From NCBI GenBank assembly GCA_017503285.1, contig JAFVTH010000003.1, positions 1 through 64,000 on the forward strand: DNA of 64,000 bases. The letters run 5' to 3'. The notes under the pieces were generated by a model. That model searched no databases. It saw only the letters and a list, made by a program, of their open reading frames with translations, and was not told where the DNA came from. Numbering within the stretch: position 1 is the stretch's first letter; each line of letters begins with the position of its first letter. This document shows positions 56,601 to 62,970 of the stretch, piece after piece. The position numbers were made by a program, and so were the translations under genes. This DNA is from Clostridia bacterium (GTDB lineage Bacteria > Bacillota > Clostridia > Oscillospirales > CAG-272).

Positions 56601-57538
56601 ATGCATCGTATGTATTAATAATTCCTGCGGTTACCTACAATCAAAGCACATCAGACCTTGATCTTGAGCTTGGAAATACTGTTGATACGGTTGAGCTTGA
56701 CTTTTCAAATTGCCCTACATCTAACACTGTTATGGGATATTATGATCCAAACGATTTGAATTATCCGCCACCAACTGAGCAAATGATTGACAATATGTTT
56801 GATAGTGATCCATCAACATATTTTTATGGACCAACAGGAACTAAGGTGGAAATACATTTTGATAGGTTATATTACATTACAGTAGCAAGAATATTCGCAT
56901 CTGGAAACTACACATCTGTTATTTTTGAATTTTATACAGAAGAGGACAATCAATCTGTTTTGAGTGCCAGGTATGAAGCTAGAGTTGATAATGGAATGGA
57001 CCGTGAAAATCTGCAGGAGATTAACTTAAAAAAAGTATTAGGAACTGGCGTTGCCGCTACAAAGATGGTAATAACCATAAATCATGCAAAGTGGGAAAAC
57101 GGATTTTCAAACAAAATTCATGAAATCGAGTTAGAGGCGCATTCCTGCATAGGCTTAGTCGAAGATGTGGATGAAACGGACCCAAGCTTTGTGGCACCTA
57201 ACTGTACAACTGATGGTAGCTGCAATGTAATCTGTCGTGCGTGTGGAAAAACTGTCAATGTAACTATTCCAAAAGAATACGGACACGATGGTAAGCTTTT
57301 TGTTGATAAAGAGCCAACTCATACAGAAGAAGGACTTGCACATATTGAATGCCAAAATGACGGTTGCCTGTTCATAAGTGATTATATTGTTCTTGATACC
57401 TTGAAGGAGTGCAATTTGAATAATTGTACAGAAATTTCATTGATTAAAGCGACAGAGAACACAAGCGGTATAAACGCAATCGTATGTTCAGAGTGCAAGC
57501 GTATAGTTACCTACATAATCGTTTATTACGAAGAATAA
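53615..57538 (+). CDS. Large surface lipoprotein with InlB B-repeats and Cys/His modules
   Basis: A 1307-residue exported protein with lipobox LFVSC (about residue 26). The first ~650 residues hold many InlB B-repeat modules ending in LYASW or similar. Two of them, starting VTFSQGDGYPDV and ITFVQGDGYPDV, are a clear tandem duplication. Next is a region like a discoidin (F5/8 type C) fold, and a second one around residues 1060-1175 (VEIHFDRLYYITVARIFASG). Between and after them come at least five Cys/His modules of the type HxWDxG, PTC, GYTEYKC. It is probably a cell-surface binding protein. The gene may be cotranscribed with the EEP hydrolase. Confidence 0.85.
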   Translation: MKNKANIKIFLILLIATIVTILFVSCNTETVNVTFSQGDGYPDVIVAIEKGGTISDLPTPKSVTGYDVRWEEKDLTSIQGDTIVKAIKTPIQYQITYVLNGGSNHSSNISSYDITTTHSFLAPQKTGYIFNGWFKNEDLSEPISKISAGQTGNITLYASWEPEEYDITFVQGDGYPDVVLRVKRGESITELPKPKNVLGYDVKWEDKDLTSIQGAMTINAVKTLIDYPINYMYLDGAANLNPKTYNIESGFTLINPVRSNYVFLGWYSDESLKTPITEIRQGTTGELNIYASWIEYDPDMDYAIITFDTKGGSTIAPQAILKNTAITEPEEPTKAGYIFDGWYYNGELWKFVGYTASESITLEAQWKLEYYKIEYFPNGGVINTSKPITYNTEMEIASLPIPVKDGYTFGGWYTESILQNLLPQIAKGTTGNLSLYARWIAKDNVLVLDANGASGNMESVTVKTDETITLPQNQFFINEYYKFSGWSTSADGQVEYLDGAEFKMSPNGPFALYAIWEKLPVTITIDSNGATGGSVENISVVPGNTFTVPKNTFTKEGYAVREDYEWSLYCNTCGSYSCGETELDSSLNEGDEVIVPSYHDYKLIALFRALRYYDLKLIDSNGVQVRTLADNEKVGTLPTLEREGYTFLGWYGGNFTNKLTGDQYLSCDMIIMPLWTKNTSTEPSNPCGPSENIAKYAEIIYFSGQEDNPSTEVDESETGMWWAVNWEALVDGDITTGTSSPKIGSYKLVFDYYKNRQIEKVVFHCNGKGFLDNGSFTTIKEDVFNNTNIEVLIYSENGVLVQELSYTNINTTFIEIPVYDEISRIEFQIAGGYQFYNGAGYLWEMEIFESKAEHNYEMVDVLTPTCSTNGAYVYECQCGARKYEMISKNEAHIYIEDYIDEETGITYYTCVLCEETMEKLPLESGHSWDNGTVVLPTCAEQGYTEYKCTDNGCEMSYKTDFTLCLGHIWDEGHVTKLPTSDVCGKRELTCQRDGCDASYVLIIPAVTYNQSTSDLDLELGNTVDTVELDFSNCPTSNTVMGYYDPNDLNYPPPTEQMIDNMFDSDPSTYFYGPTGTKVEIHFDRLYYITVARIFASGNYTSVIFEFYTEEDNQSVLSARYEARVDNGMDRENLQEINLKKVLGTGVAATKMVITINHAKWENGFSNKIHEIELEAHSCIGLVEDVDETDPSFVAPNCTTDGSCNVICRACGKTVNVTIPKEYGHDGKLFVDKEPTHTEEGLAHIECQNDGCLFISDYIVLDTLKECNLNNCTEISLIKATENTSGINAIVCSECKRIVTYIIVYYEE

Positions 57539-57545
57539 ACTAAGC

Positions 57546-57576
57546 AAAAAGGACACCGTTTTGGTGTCCTTTTTTC
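57546..57576. terminator. Bidirectional terminator between the two lipoprotein genes
   Basis: Stem AAAAAGGACACC/GGTGTCCTTTTT with a 5-nt loop and T run. Confidence 0.9.
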
Positions 57577-58734
57577 TTAGTTAGCGTCGCTATTTGGTAT
57601 TTCTATTGTTACATCCTCGTATGTATAGGTCATAGTAACAGTATTTCCGGAATATTCGTAGGAAATTGTGTCAGGCTTGCCATTATCAAAGCCGATTTTT
57701 ACGTTTGTTACAGTAACAGTTACACCTTCGCCCGTTTGGTCAATAGAATCTGCTTCATATTTTTCGCTTGCTGCGTTGTAGCTAAAGTCCTCATAATGAT
57801 AGATTTCAGAGTTCTGTAAATATGCGTTCAAATAAGCATTGTATGTGTCCTCGTCACTTGTGGTTCTTTCTCCCCAAGCAGTATTTGTGCCTATTTTTGT
57901 ATAAGTGTAGTAGCTATCTCCATCCTTTTCAACCAAAATACAAACGCTTTGCATTTCTACATATAGGTTGGTGCCGTCCCACAAAAATGTGCTGATAACC
58001 GAGCCGTCCTGTGTTTGAACAATAGTAACATTGTCAAGCGTAGTCAAGTCAAGGGCATCGTTCCACATATCCTCTTCCGTCATAGGACCAACAGGTCTTT
58101 CCTCGCTTGGAGCCTCAATTACAAAGCTATCGTGAGAGAAGTGCAAATAGGTTTGATCTATATATGAATCTGAATATTCAATTAAAGAAACCTTTTTATC
58201 TTCATTAAAGGCAATTTTTACATTGTAAAAGCTCTTTTCAAGCTCTCCAACAAAGCCCTCCATATTGTAAGTGTACTCGTTAGCCTCAAATTGCTTGGTA
58301 GCCTCGTTATATGGTATTTCGCCATACTTAAAAAGCTCAGCATAGTTAAACATAAAGCGAGCAGTAATGTTGCTAATTATTCCTGCAAAATCTCGGATAG
58401 AAACCTCGCTTTTATCCCAATATCCGTCCTCTGCCAAGTCGTATCTAATGTACTTGTCGCCGTCCAAAATTAAACGCATTTCGCTAACAGGCGCCTCGCT
58501 GCTCGGCATTTTTATAGCGTGTGAAAAGCTTATGCCGTCAAACTTAATTTCATTGTCAACCTTTCCGTCAAATGCAGTAAAGCTATACTTGGTCAAGGAC
58601 ATTAAATTAAGCTGAGAATTCCATTCTTCCTCTGTTATGCCACCATTGCTTGTTTCCCCACAAGCGCTAAAAATAAAAACGCAAGAGAGAATGATACAAA
58701 TAGCAAGCAAAGCTCCAAAAATTTTTGTTTTCAT
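57577..58734 (-). CDS. Lipoprotein with two related domains
   Basis: A 385-residue lipoprotein with lipobox FSAC (about residue 23). Two halves look homologous: each starts with a WN-type segment (TEEEWNSQLNLMSLTKY and TEEDMWNDALDLTTLDN) and continues through a strand-rich region ending in YIDQTYLHFSHDS or NTVTMTYTYED. This suggests internal duplication of a LolA- or LppX-like fold, a guess from the strand pattern. ATG 58734 has CAGGGGG upstream. A TTGCGG/TATACT promoter (17-nt spacer) lies at 58765-58793. Confidence 0.8.
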   Translation of the reverse strand: MKTKIFGALLAICIILSCVFIFSACGETSNGGITEEEWNSQLNLMSLTKYSFTAFDGKVDNEIKFDGISFSHAIKMPSSEAPVSEMRLILDGDKYIRYDLAEDGYWDKSEVSIRDFAGIISNITARFMFNYAELFKYGEIPYNEATKQFEANEYTYNMEGFVGELEKSFYNVKIAFNEDKKVSLIEYSDSYIDQTYLHFSHDSFVIEAPSEERPVGPMTEEDMWNDALDLTTLDNVTIVQTQDGSVISTFLWDGTNLYVEMQSVCILVEKDGDSYYTYTKIGTNTAWGERTTSDEDTYNAYLNAYLQNSEIYHYEDFSYNAASEKYEADSIDQTGEGVTVTVTNVKIGFDNGKPDTISYEYSGNTVTMTYTYEDVTIEIPNSDAN

Positions 58735-58764
58735 AAAAACCCCCTGTTTCATATTGATATAAAT

Positions 58765-58793
58765 AGTATAGCATAAAATAGGTTAAACCGCAA
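58765..58793 (-). promoter_or_regulatory. Promoter of the two-domain lipoprotein gene
   Basis: On the minus strand TTGCGG (58793-58788), 17-nt spacer, TATACT (58770-58765). Confidence 0.55.
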
Positions 58794-58827
58794 TATCTCA
58801 TCACTATAAAAACAAACTTTGTTGTAA

Positions 58828-58995
58828 AAATTAACAAAAAGACAGGCAAACATAGTGAAAATCAGCATTAGAAGAAACAGAGATACATTTCCTTATAGAA
58901 CACTTAGTGGTAAAATGTCTCAAAGGAACCATAGTACGGCTGTAGTATATGGTCAAAGGGATAAGGCAAAATTTTTGCAGAAAAATAAAAAGTAA
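58828..58995 (+). pseudogene. C-terminal remnant of a plus-strand reading frame
   Basis: An open frame of 55 codons with no usable start near its beginning; the only internal ATG is at 58915 without a ribosome site. The peptide reads like a real C terminus: RRNRDTFPYRTLSGKM, then AVVYGQRDKAKFLQKNKK and stop. The ending resembles RAKEKFLANKNNKNKK at the end of the neighbouring PBECR pseudogene (in its shifted frame). The stop codon TAA at 58993-58995 lies inside the outer stem of small RNA copy 1, so the two are convergent and overlapping. Probably what is left of a first copy of the same gene family. Confidence 0.5.
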
Positions 58996-59056
58996 CGACG
59001 TGCCAAACACTTTAAAAAGCATCAGCCGGGACTCACTAAGAGTCTGTCGTTACTTG
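58978..59056 (-). ncRNA. Structured small RNA, copy 1
   Basis: A stand-alone minus-strand transcription unit: promoter at 59062-59090, then a ~66-nt RNA closed by a 10-bp outer stem (AAGTAACGAC at 59055-59046 by complement, GTCGTTACTT at 58999-58990), then a T-rich tail. Inside the outer stem is a 5-bp hairpin GACTC/GAGTC followed by a 30-nt unpaired part with boxes GCTGATGC and GTGTTTGGCA. The same boxes and layout occur in copy 2, while both stems differ in sequence but keep pairing. The outer stem plus U tail can act as the terminator. No known RNA family is recognised. Confidence 0.8.
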
Positions 59057-59061
59057 TATAT

Positions 59062-59090
59062 ATTATATTGTAGCAAAACGAATTTGTCAA
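59062..59090 (-). promoter_or_regulatory. Promoter of small RNA copy 1
   Basis: On the minus strand TTGACA (59090-59085), 17-nt spacer, TATAAT (59067-59062): perfect consensus. The expected start falls at the first base of the RNA stem. Confidence 0.85.
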
Positions 59091-59129
59091 CAAAAATTTT
59101 ATAAAGAAGAGGAAAAGGAAGAGGAATTT

Positions 59130-60104
59130 ATGAATTTAACATGTAAACATTGTTCAAAATTTGCGTAACTTTGATGCTGCCAAGGAGCAGGACAAGCCTT
59201 TTGATGAAAGTTATCTTAAGGCAAGCAGAGCTTCAAAGACAAAATAAGAACACTCCATTCAAAAGGATAAAGGTGTGCGAAGTTGATAGCAAATTTGCAT
59301 TGTTAACTGACGAATATTTCAACTTAGATATTGCCGGATTCACGGTTAATATAAATTCAAATGCTTTTAACCATATAGAAAGAAGGCATGGTATAAACGG
59401 GATAGCTGATTCATCTATGGCTAATCTAAATGATGTAGCAAGAATTGGCTATGTAATAGAAAACAGAGATAGTTTAGACACTTTGATTGTAAATGGCGAG
59501 CAAGTTTACAGCGCAGAGTTTAGCACGAAAGAAGGCTCACCGGCACCCATGATGCTGATCAAAAAAAGAATAAATGGATCTTACTATTGTGCTATTGCAG
59601 TAACGGATGCAAGGTACAAAAAAATATGGGTTCAAACTGCGTTTATAAATAAAAAAGATGGACTTACGCAGATACTCCATGATGAAATCTCATCCTTGAG
59701 TCTAACGTCCGAAACGGTCGCTGCTTCTCATCCATCTATAAATAGTATACCCGATAATTCCGAAAATGTCAACGATTCTGACAAAAAAAGTGATAATCGC
59801 TATTCTAAGAGTAAAAAAAACAGTTCAAGCGAACCTAAACTAGTAATGAGCGAGGATGGGAATGGCTTAAAGCTTGATTACGACCCGTTAGCCGAGCTCC
59901 ATGGAGAGGATGCCGAGGATACACGCTTTCCAAATGTATGGAAATCTCAACAACGCAGCATAGTCTCAGATGAACCAAAGCTTAAGAAAAGAATATCAGA
60001 TGAAGGTAAGCTGAAAAAGTACACCAAGAAGGAAGCAATGCTGTATTGCTGAACGTGCTAAAGAAAAGTTTTTGGCAAATAAGAATAACAAAAATAAAAA
60101 ATAG
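59130..60104 (+). pseudogene. Frameshifted gene with PBECR-type nuclease domain
   Basis: The middle part (about 59250-60045) encodes ~265 residues with a domain like PBECR (phage Barnase-EndoU-ColicinE5/D-RelE-like nuclease): FNLDIAGFTVNINSNAFNHI, then ERRHG, and a strand-rich core ending KKIWVQTAFINKK. Upstream, protein-like sequence (RNFDAAKEQDKPFDESYLKAS) lies in another frame and stops at 59247, so one shift occurred near 59245. After the stop at 60050-60052 the tail RAKEKFLANKNNKNKK continues in a third frame to a stop at 60102-60104, a second shift. PBECR domains usually end large phage polyvalent or MuF proteins, so this is likely a decayed mobile-element toxin-like gene. An intact 300-codon frame from TTG 59150 exists but its first ~30 codons read through the wrong frame. 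Confidence 0.65.
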
Positions 60105-60178
60105 CAATAAAAAAGTAATGGCTTGCCAAACACGATAAACGCATCAGCTATGGATTTCAACGAAATCGCCATTACTTG
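60105..60178 (-). ncRNA. Structured small RNA, copy 2
   Basis: Same layout as copy 1. The outer stem pairs AAGTAATGGC with GCCATTACTT (60113-60122 and 60168-60177). The inner hairpin is GATTTC/GAAATC with a 3-nt loop. The unpaired part again carries GCTGATGC and GTGTTTGGCA in the same order and is also 30 nt. Compared with copy 1 the outer stem changes CGAC/GTCG to TGGC/GCCA, so every change keeps pairing. A consensus promoter and a T-run tail frame it. It is convergent with the PBECR pseudogene, whose final stop lies just beyond the tail. Confidence 0.8.
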
Positions 60179-60183
60179 CTATT

Positions 60184-60212
60184 ATCATATACTATAACTA
60201 TTTGTTTGTCAA
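60184..60212 (-). promoter_or_regulatory. Promoter of small RNA copy 2
   Basis: On the minus strand TTGACA (60212-60207), 17-nt spacer, TATGAT (60189-60184). Transcription would begin at the outer stem, as in copy 1. Confidence 0.8.
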
Positions 60213-60333
60213 TAGGTAATTTTTATTCAAGTTAATTTTTTGATGTAAAGAACCAAAGCTTCGCGCTACAAGTGCACACTTTCTAAAGCATAGTCGATTA
60301 ACCACACCTCAAAATTCAAGCATAGAGAGAATA

Positions 60334-60482
60334 AGAGATACATTCCCTGCGGGAATGAGTTGCGACAAGGCTTTTGCTAGCGAGCCCACGAGAACCCCCA
60401 AAACTCATTCTTCGTGTTGGGGAACCCCTACCACCGCCTTTCGTCGCACTTGCGAACTCCATTCGTGGCAAAGCCACGGGCA
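60334..60482. repeat. Diverged direct repeat near tRNA-Ser, copy 1
   Basis: Begins AGAGATACATTCCCTGCGGG and ends with the small hairpin GTGGCaaaGCCAC. Related sequence starts again at 60503. The offset is 169 nt at the left end and 127 nt at the right end, so an indel separates the copies. It is not coding; the reading frames across it run into the tRNA gene. Confidence 0.65.
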
Positions 60483-60502
60483 GAAGCTCGGACAAATAAA
60501 TC

Positions 60503-60612
60503 AGAGATACATTTCCTTGCGGAAATTAGTCACAACGAGCCTTACGCTTGCAAGCAGACGACGGCTTTCGTTGGACTTGCGAACTCTTTTTGTGGCTCTG
60601 CCACAAAACAGG
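60503..60612. repeat. Diverged direct repeat near tRNA-Ser, copy 2
   Basis: Begins AGAGATACATTTCCTTGCGG and ends with the hairpin TTTTGTGGCtctGCCACAAAA, whose stem differs from that of copy 1 but still pairs. The opening AGAGATACATTTCCTT also occurs at 58880-58895, inside the frame remnant there. Confidence 0.65.
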
Positions 60613-60613
60613 T

Positions 60614-60637
60614 TCGAAGCGCGATTCTCCACCACAA
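60614..60637 (+). repeat. Inverted copy of the tRNA-Ser 3' end
   Basis: The plus strand reads TTCGAAGCGCGATTCTCC then ACCACAAAA, resembling the T loop, acceptor strand and CCA of the tRNA-Ser that lies on the minus strand 34 nt away. With 60663-60680 it makes a long inverted repeat enclosing the tRNA terminator. It is a fragment only. Confidence 0.6.
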
Positions 60638-60660
60638 AAAAAGGACACCCTGCGGTGTCC
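60634..60660 (-). terminator. Terminator of tRNA-Ser
   Basis: On the minus strand a 7-bp stem GGACACC/GGTGTCC with a 4-nt loop is followed by a run of seven T. It lies 8 nt after the tRNA CCA end. Confidence 0.85.
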
Positions 60661-60667
60661 CATTTTG

Positions 60668-60758
60668 TGGCGGAGAATCAGAGATTCGAACTCTGGAACC
60701 GTGTTACCGGTTACACGATTTCCAATCGTGCGCCCTCGACCAACTAGGCGAATTCTCC
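60668..60758 (-). tRNA. tRNA-Ser (anticodon GGA)
   Basis: A class II tRNA on the minus strand: acceptor GGAGAAT/ATTCTCC, anticodon stem CACGA/TCGTG with loop TTGGAAA (anticodon GGA), a long variable arm typical of serine, T loop TTCGAAT, discriminator G and an encoded CCA. A promoter TTGATT/TATACT (17-nt spacer) lies just upstream at about 60780-60810. Confidence 0.96.
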
Positions 60759-60865
60759 AAATGTTCAATTTGCTAAGTAAGTATATCACATCTTATTTCA
60801 AAAATCAAGACATTTTTTCATTTTTATAATTTTTTTTGAAATAGGTTAAAAATCCCTTAAAATTC

Positions 60866-60894
60866 TTTACAAAATCAAGTAAATATGATACCAT
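60866..60894 (+). promoter_or_regulatory. Promoter of the GH30 gene
   Basis: TTTACA (60866-60871), 17-nt spacer, TACCAT (60889-60894), 29 nt before the start codon. Confidence 0.55.
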
Positions 60895-60923
60895 AAACAT
60901 AGTAAATTAACTCGAGGTGCGAT

Positions 60924-62192
60924 ATGATTATTACCACTACTAAATATAAATATTGGCAAGAGGGTTGCCAAGCAGAAAAAAAGGGAACAATGCTTTCCTT
61001 TGGCGATGAAAGGCAAGAAATACGTGGCTTTGGCTGTTGCTTTAGTGAGCTTAGTGCAGAGGCGCTTAACGATCTTAGCGTTGAGGATAAAAACGCCGTT
61101 CTTGACGAGCTTTTTTTTGAGGATGGCTGTAATTTTAACTATTGCCGTACCCCAATAGGTGCCAGCGACTTTTCAACTGGCTTTTATTCTTACAATGAAA
61201 CCGACGGTGACTATGAAATGGAGCATTTTTCCATTGAAAGAGACGAAAAGCTCCTGCTTCCGCTTATAAAAGAAGGCGTAAATCGCCAACCACAAATGCA
61301 AATGTTTGCATCCCCTTGGTGTCCCCCTCTATGGCTAAAAACCCACAACGCATACAGCTATGGAGTGTTTAACAAAACGGAACAAAATCTAAGGGCTTAC
61401 GCACTTTACTTCAAAAAATATGTTCAAGCATACCACAAGGCAGGCGTGCCACTTGTTCACATCCATCCGCAAAACGAGCCTTGTAGCAATCAGGTTTTCC
61501 CATCCTGCGTATGGCAGGGTAGTGAGCTTGCCGAATTTATCGGCGGTTACTTAGGTCCGGCTCTTGAGGGTCAAGGGGTTGATATTTTCTTTGGTACAAT
61601 CAATGGCCCGGAGGGTGGAGACCGCTATTCTTGGACAAAATATTGTAACTACTTAGGCCTTGCCATGCAGGACGAGAAGGCAAGAAAGTATATAAAGGGC
61701 GTTGGCTACCAATGGGCTGGCAAGTTTGCCGTACCACAAACAAGGGACGACTATCCTGAGCTTGAGATTATCCAAACAGAGTCCGAATGTGGCGACGGCG
61801 AAAACACATGGGAGCAAATGCTAAATATCTTCGGCTTGGCTCGTCACTATTTCCGCTTTGGCGCTTCAGCCTATGTCTATTGGAATCTTGCCTTAAAGGC
61901 AGGTCAACCAAGCACCTGGGGCTGGCACCAAAACTCATTGGTTTCTGTAAAAGACGGCAAAGCTGTTTTCACACCTGAATTCTATCTTATGAAGCATTTT
62001 TCACACTTTATAAAGCGTGGAGCGAGATACATAGAAACCAAGGGCGAGTTTTCATCATGCTGTGCAGCCTTCAAAAATCCGGATGGCAAAATTGTTTTGG
62101 TTGTATATAATCCATACGGCTTTGAAAAAACAATCACCGTTGAGGGCAAATCATATACGCTGCCACCCTATTCCGTAAGCACAATTGCATAA
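60924..62192 (+). CDS. Glycoside hydrolase family 30 (glucosylceramidase-like), intracellular
   Basis: A 422-residue (beta/alpha)8 glycosidase with a short C-terminal beta domain. Probable acid/base Glu185 lies in HPQNEP and the probable nucleophile Glu286 in QTESECG, matching the GH30 spacing. The N-terminal EIRGFGCCFSELSAEAL is the usual strand and first loop. No signal peptide is present, so it should act on imported oligosaccharides in the cytoplasm. Specificity (beta-glucosidase, beta-xylosidase or beta-fucosidase) is open. The start has GAGGTG upstream. Confidence 0.88.
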   Translation: MIITTTKYKYWQEGCQAEKKGTMLSFGDERQEIRGFGCCFSELSAEALNDLSVEDKNAVLDELFFEDGCNFNYCRTPIGASDFSTGFYSYNETDGDYEMEHFSIERDEKLLLPLIKEGVNRQPQMQMFASPWCPPLWLKTHNAYSYGVFNKTEQNLRAYALYFKKYVQAYHKAGVPLVHIHPQNEPCSNQVFPSCVWQGSELAEFIGGYLGPALEGQGVDIFFGTINGPEGGDRYSWTKYCNYLGLAMQDEKARKYIKGVGYQWAGKFAVPQTRDDYPELEIIQTESECGDGENTWEQMLNIFGLARHYFRFGASAYVYWNLALKAGQPSTWGWHQNSLVSVKDGKAVFTPEFYLMKHFSHFIKRGARYIETKGEFSSCCAAFKNPDGKIVLVVYNPYGFEKTITVEGKSYTLPPYSVSTIA

Positions 62193-62220
62193 AAAAAGGC
62201 ACTTAAAGTGCCTTTTTTAT
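62193..62220. terminator. Bidirectional terminator between the GH30 gene and thrH
   Basis: Stem AAAAAAGGCACTT/AAGTGCCTTTTTT with a near-absent loop, between convergent genes; it overlaps the end of thrH. Confidence 0.85.
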
Positions 62221-62811
62221 TGCGTCAAGAAGCTCGTCATATGTTTCAAAAGCAGGTAAATCTGGGTAGTCAGCCTTAATTTTATCAGTGCTCTTGAAAA
62301 GGAATCCGGCCTTGCTGTTAAGTATCATTCCAAGGTCGTTATAGCTGTCACCTGCGGCAATCGTCTCAAAACCTGCAGTTTGTAGTGCATTAACAGTAGT
62401 AAGCTTGGATTTTTCGCATCTCATTCTAAATCCGGTAATCTCGCCGTTTTCAGCCACCTCAAGAGTATTGCAGAAAATAGTAGGCATACCTAGCTTTTTC
62501 ATAAGAGGTGCTGCAAACTGTGTAAATGTATCACTAATAATAATTACCTGTGTAAGGGAGCGTAGCTCGTCAAGAAATTCCTTAGCACCCTCCATAGGGT
62601 TGATTTTTGCAATAGTTTCTTGAATTTCCTTAAGACCAAGACCATGCTCCTTCAAAATGCCAATACGCCATTTCATAAGCTTGTCATAATCAGGCTCATC
62701 ACGGGTTGTGCGCTTAAGCTCAGGGATGCCACTTGCTTCTGCAAATGCGATCCAAATTTCCGGCACCAAAACGCCCTCAAGGTCAAGACAAACAACATTC
62801 AAATTACTCAT
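62203..62811 (-). CDS. thrH: ThrH-type phosphoserine phosphatase / homoserine phosphotransferase
   Basis: ThrH is a HAD-family enzyme that dephosphorylates phosphoserine and can pass the phosphate to homoserine. The 202-residue protein is close to the Pseudomonas protein throughout. It has LDLEGVLVPEIWIAFAE with Asp10 and Glu12 (the ThrH form DxE instead of DxD), TTRDEPDYDKLM, IISDTFTQF and GDSYNDLGM. A serine or threonine synthesis role is likely. No other gene of either pathway is adjacent. Confidence 0.93.
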   Translation of the reverse strand: MSNLNVVCLDLEGVLVPEIWIAFAEASGIPELKRTTRDEPDYDKLMKWRIGILKEHGLGLKEIQETIAKINPMEGAKEFLDELRSLTQVIIISDTFTQFAAPLMKKLGMPTIFCNTLEVAENGEITGFRMRCEKSKLTTVNALQTAGFETIAAGDSYNDLGMILNSKAGFLFKSTDKIKADYPDLPAFETYDELLDAIKKAL

Positions 62812-62863
62812 AATAATTACTCTCCTATTGCTATAAACTTTAGCACGCTAAAGCGATTCTATA

Positions 62864-62892
62864 AGTGTACCACACATAAAGCCTTTTGTCAA
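62864..62892 (-). promoter_or_regulatory. Promoter of thrH
   Basis: On the minus strand TTGACA (62892-62887), 17-nt spacer, TACACT (62869-62864). The leader contains a near-palindrome CTTTAGC/GCTAAAG at about 62838-62853. Confidence 0.7.
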
Positions 62893-62906
62893 TAATTCTT
62901 TGATAA

Positions 62907-62935
62907 TTGACACAAAGTTTTTTATATGTTAAAAT
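62907..62935 (+). promoter_or_regulatory. Promoter of the metallophosphoesterase gene
   Basis: TTGACA (62907-62912), 17-nt spacer, TAAAAT (62930-62935), divergent from the thrH promoter. Confidence 0.7.
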
Positions 62936-62970
62936 AAAGCATCTAATCTTTTGCTGCTAAGGAGAAAAGC

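Noticed and set aside
58831..59022. 63-codon minus-strand frame overlapping small RNA copy 1
   Set aside because: The frame starts within the RNA structure, has no ribosome site and lies opposite the better plus-strand protein remnant.
59130..59168. Twelve-codon peptide MNLTCKHCSKFA with a good ribosome site
   Set aside because: It could be a leader peptide, but it lies at the start of a decayed gene, and the CxxC pair in so short a peptide is weak evidence.
58978..60178. Hammerhead or other self-cleaving ribozyme at the two small RNAs, suggested by CTGATG in box 1
   Set aside because: The hammerhead core also needs GAAA after stem II and a third stem; neither is present in either copy. The promoter and terminator layout fits a stable small RNA better.
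60355..60829. Overlapping plus-strand frames of 93-130 codons and a minus-strand frame of 87 codons
   Set aside because: They run through repeats and the tRNA-Ser gene. Their peptides are low-complexity and shared by the repeat copies.
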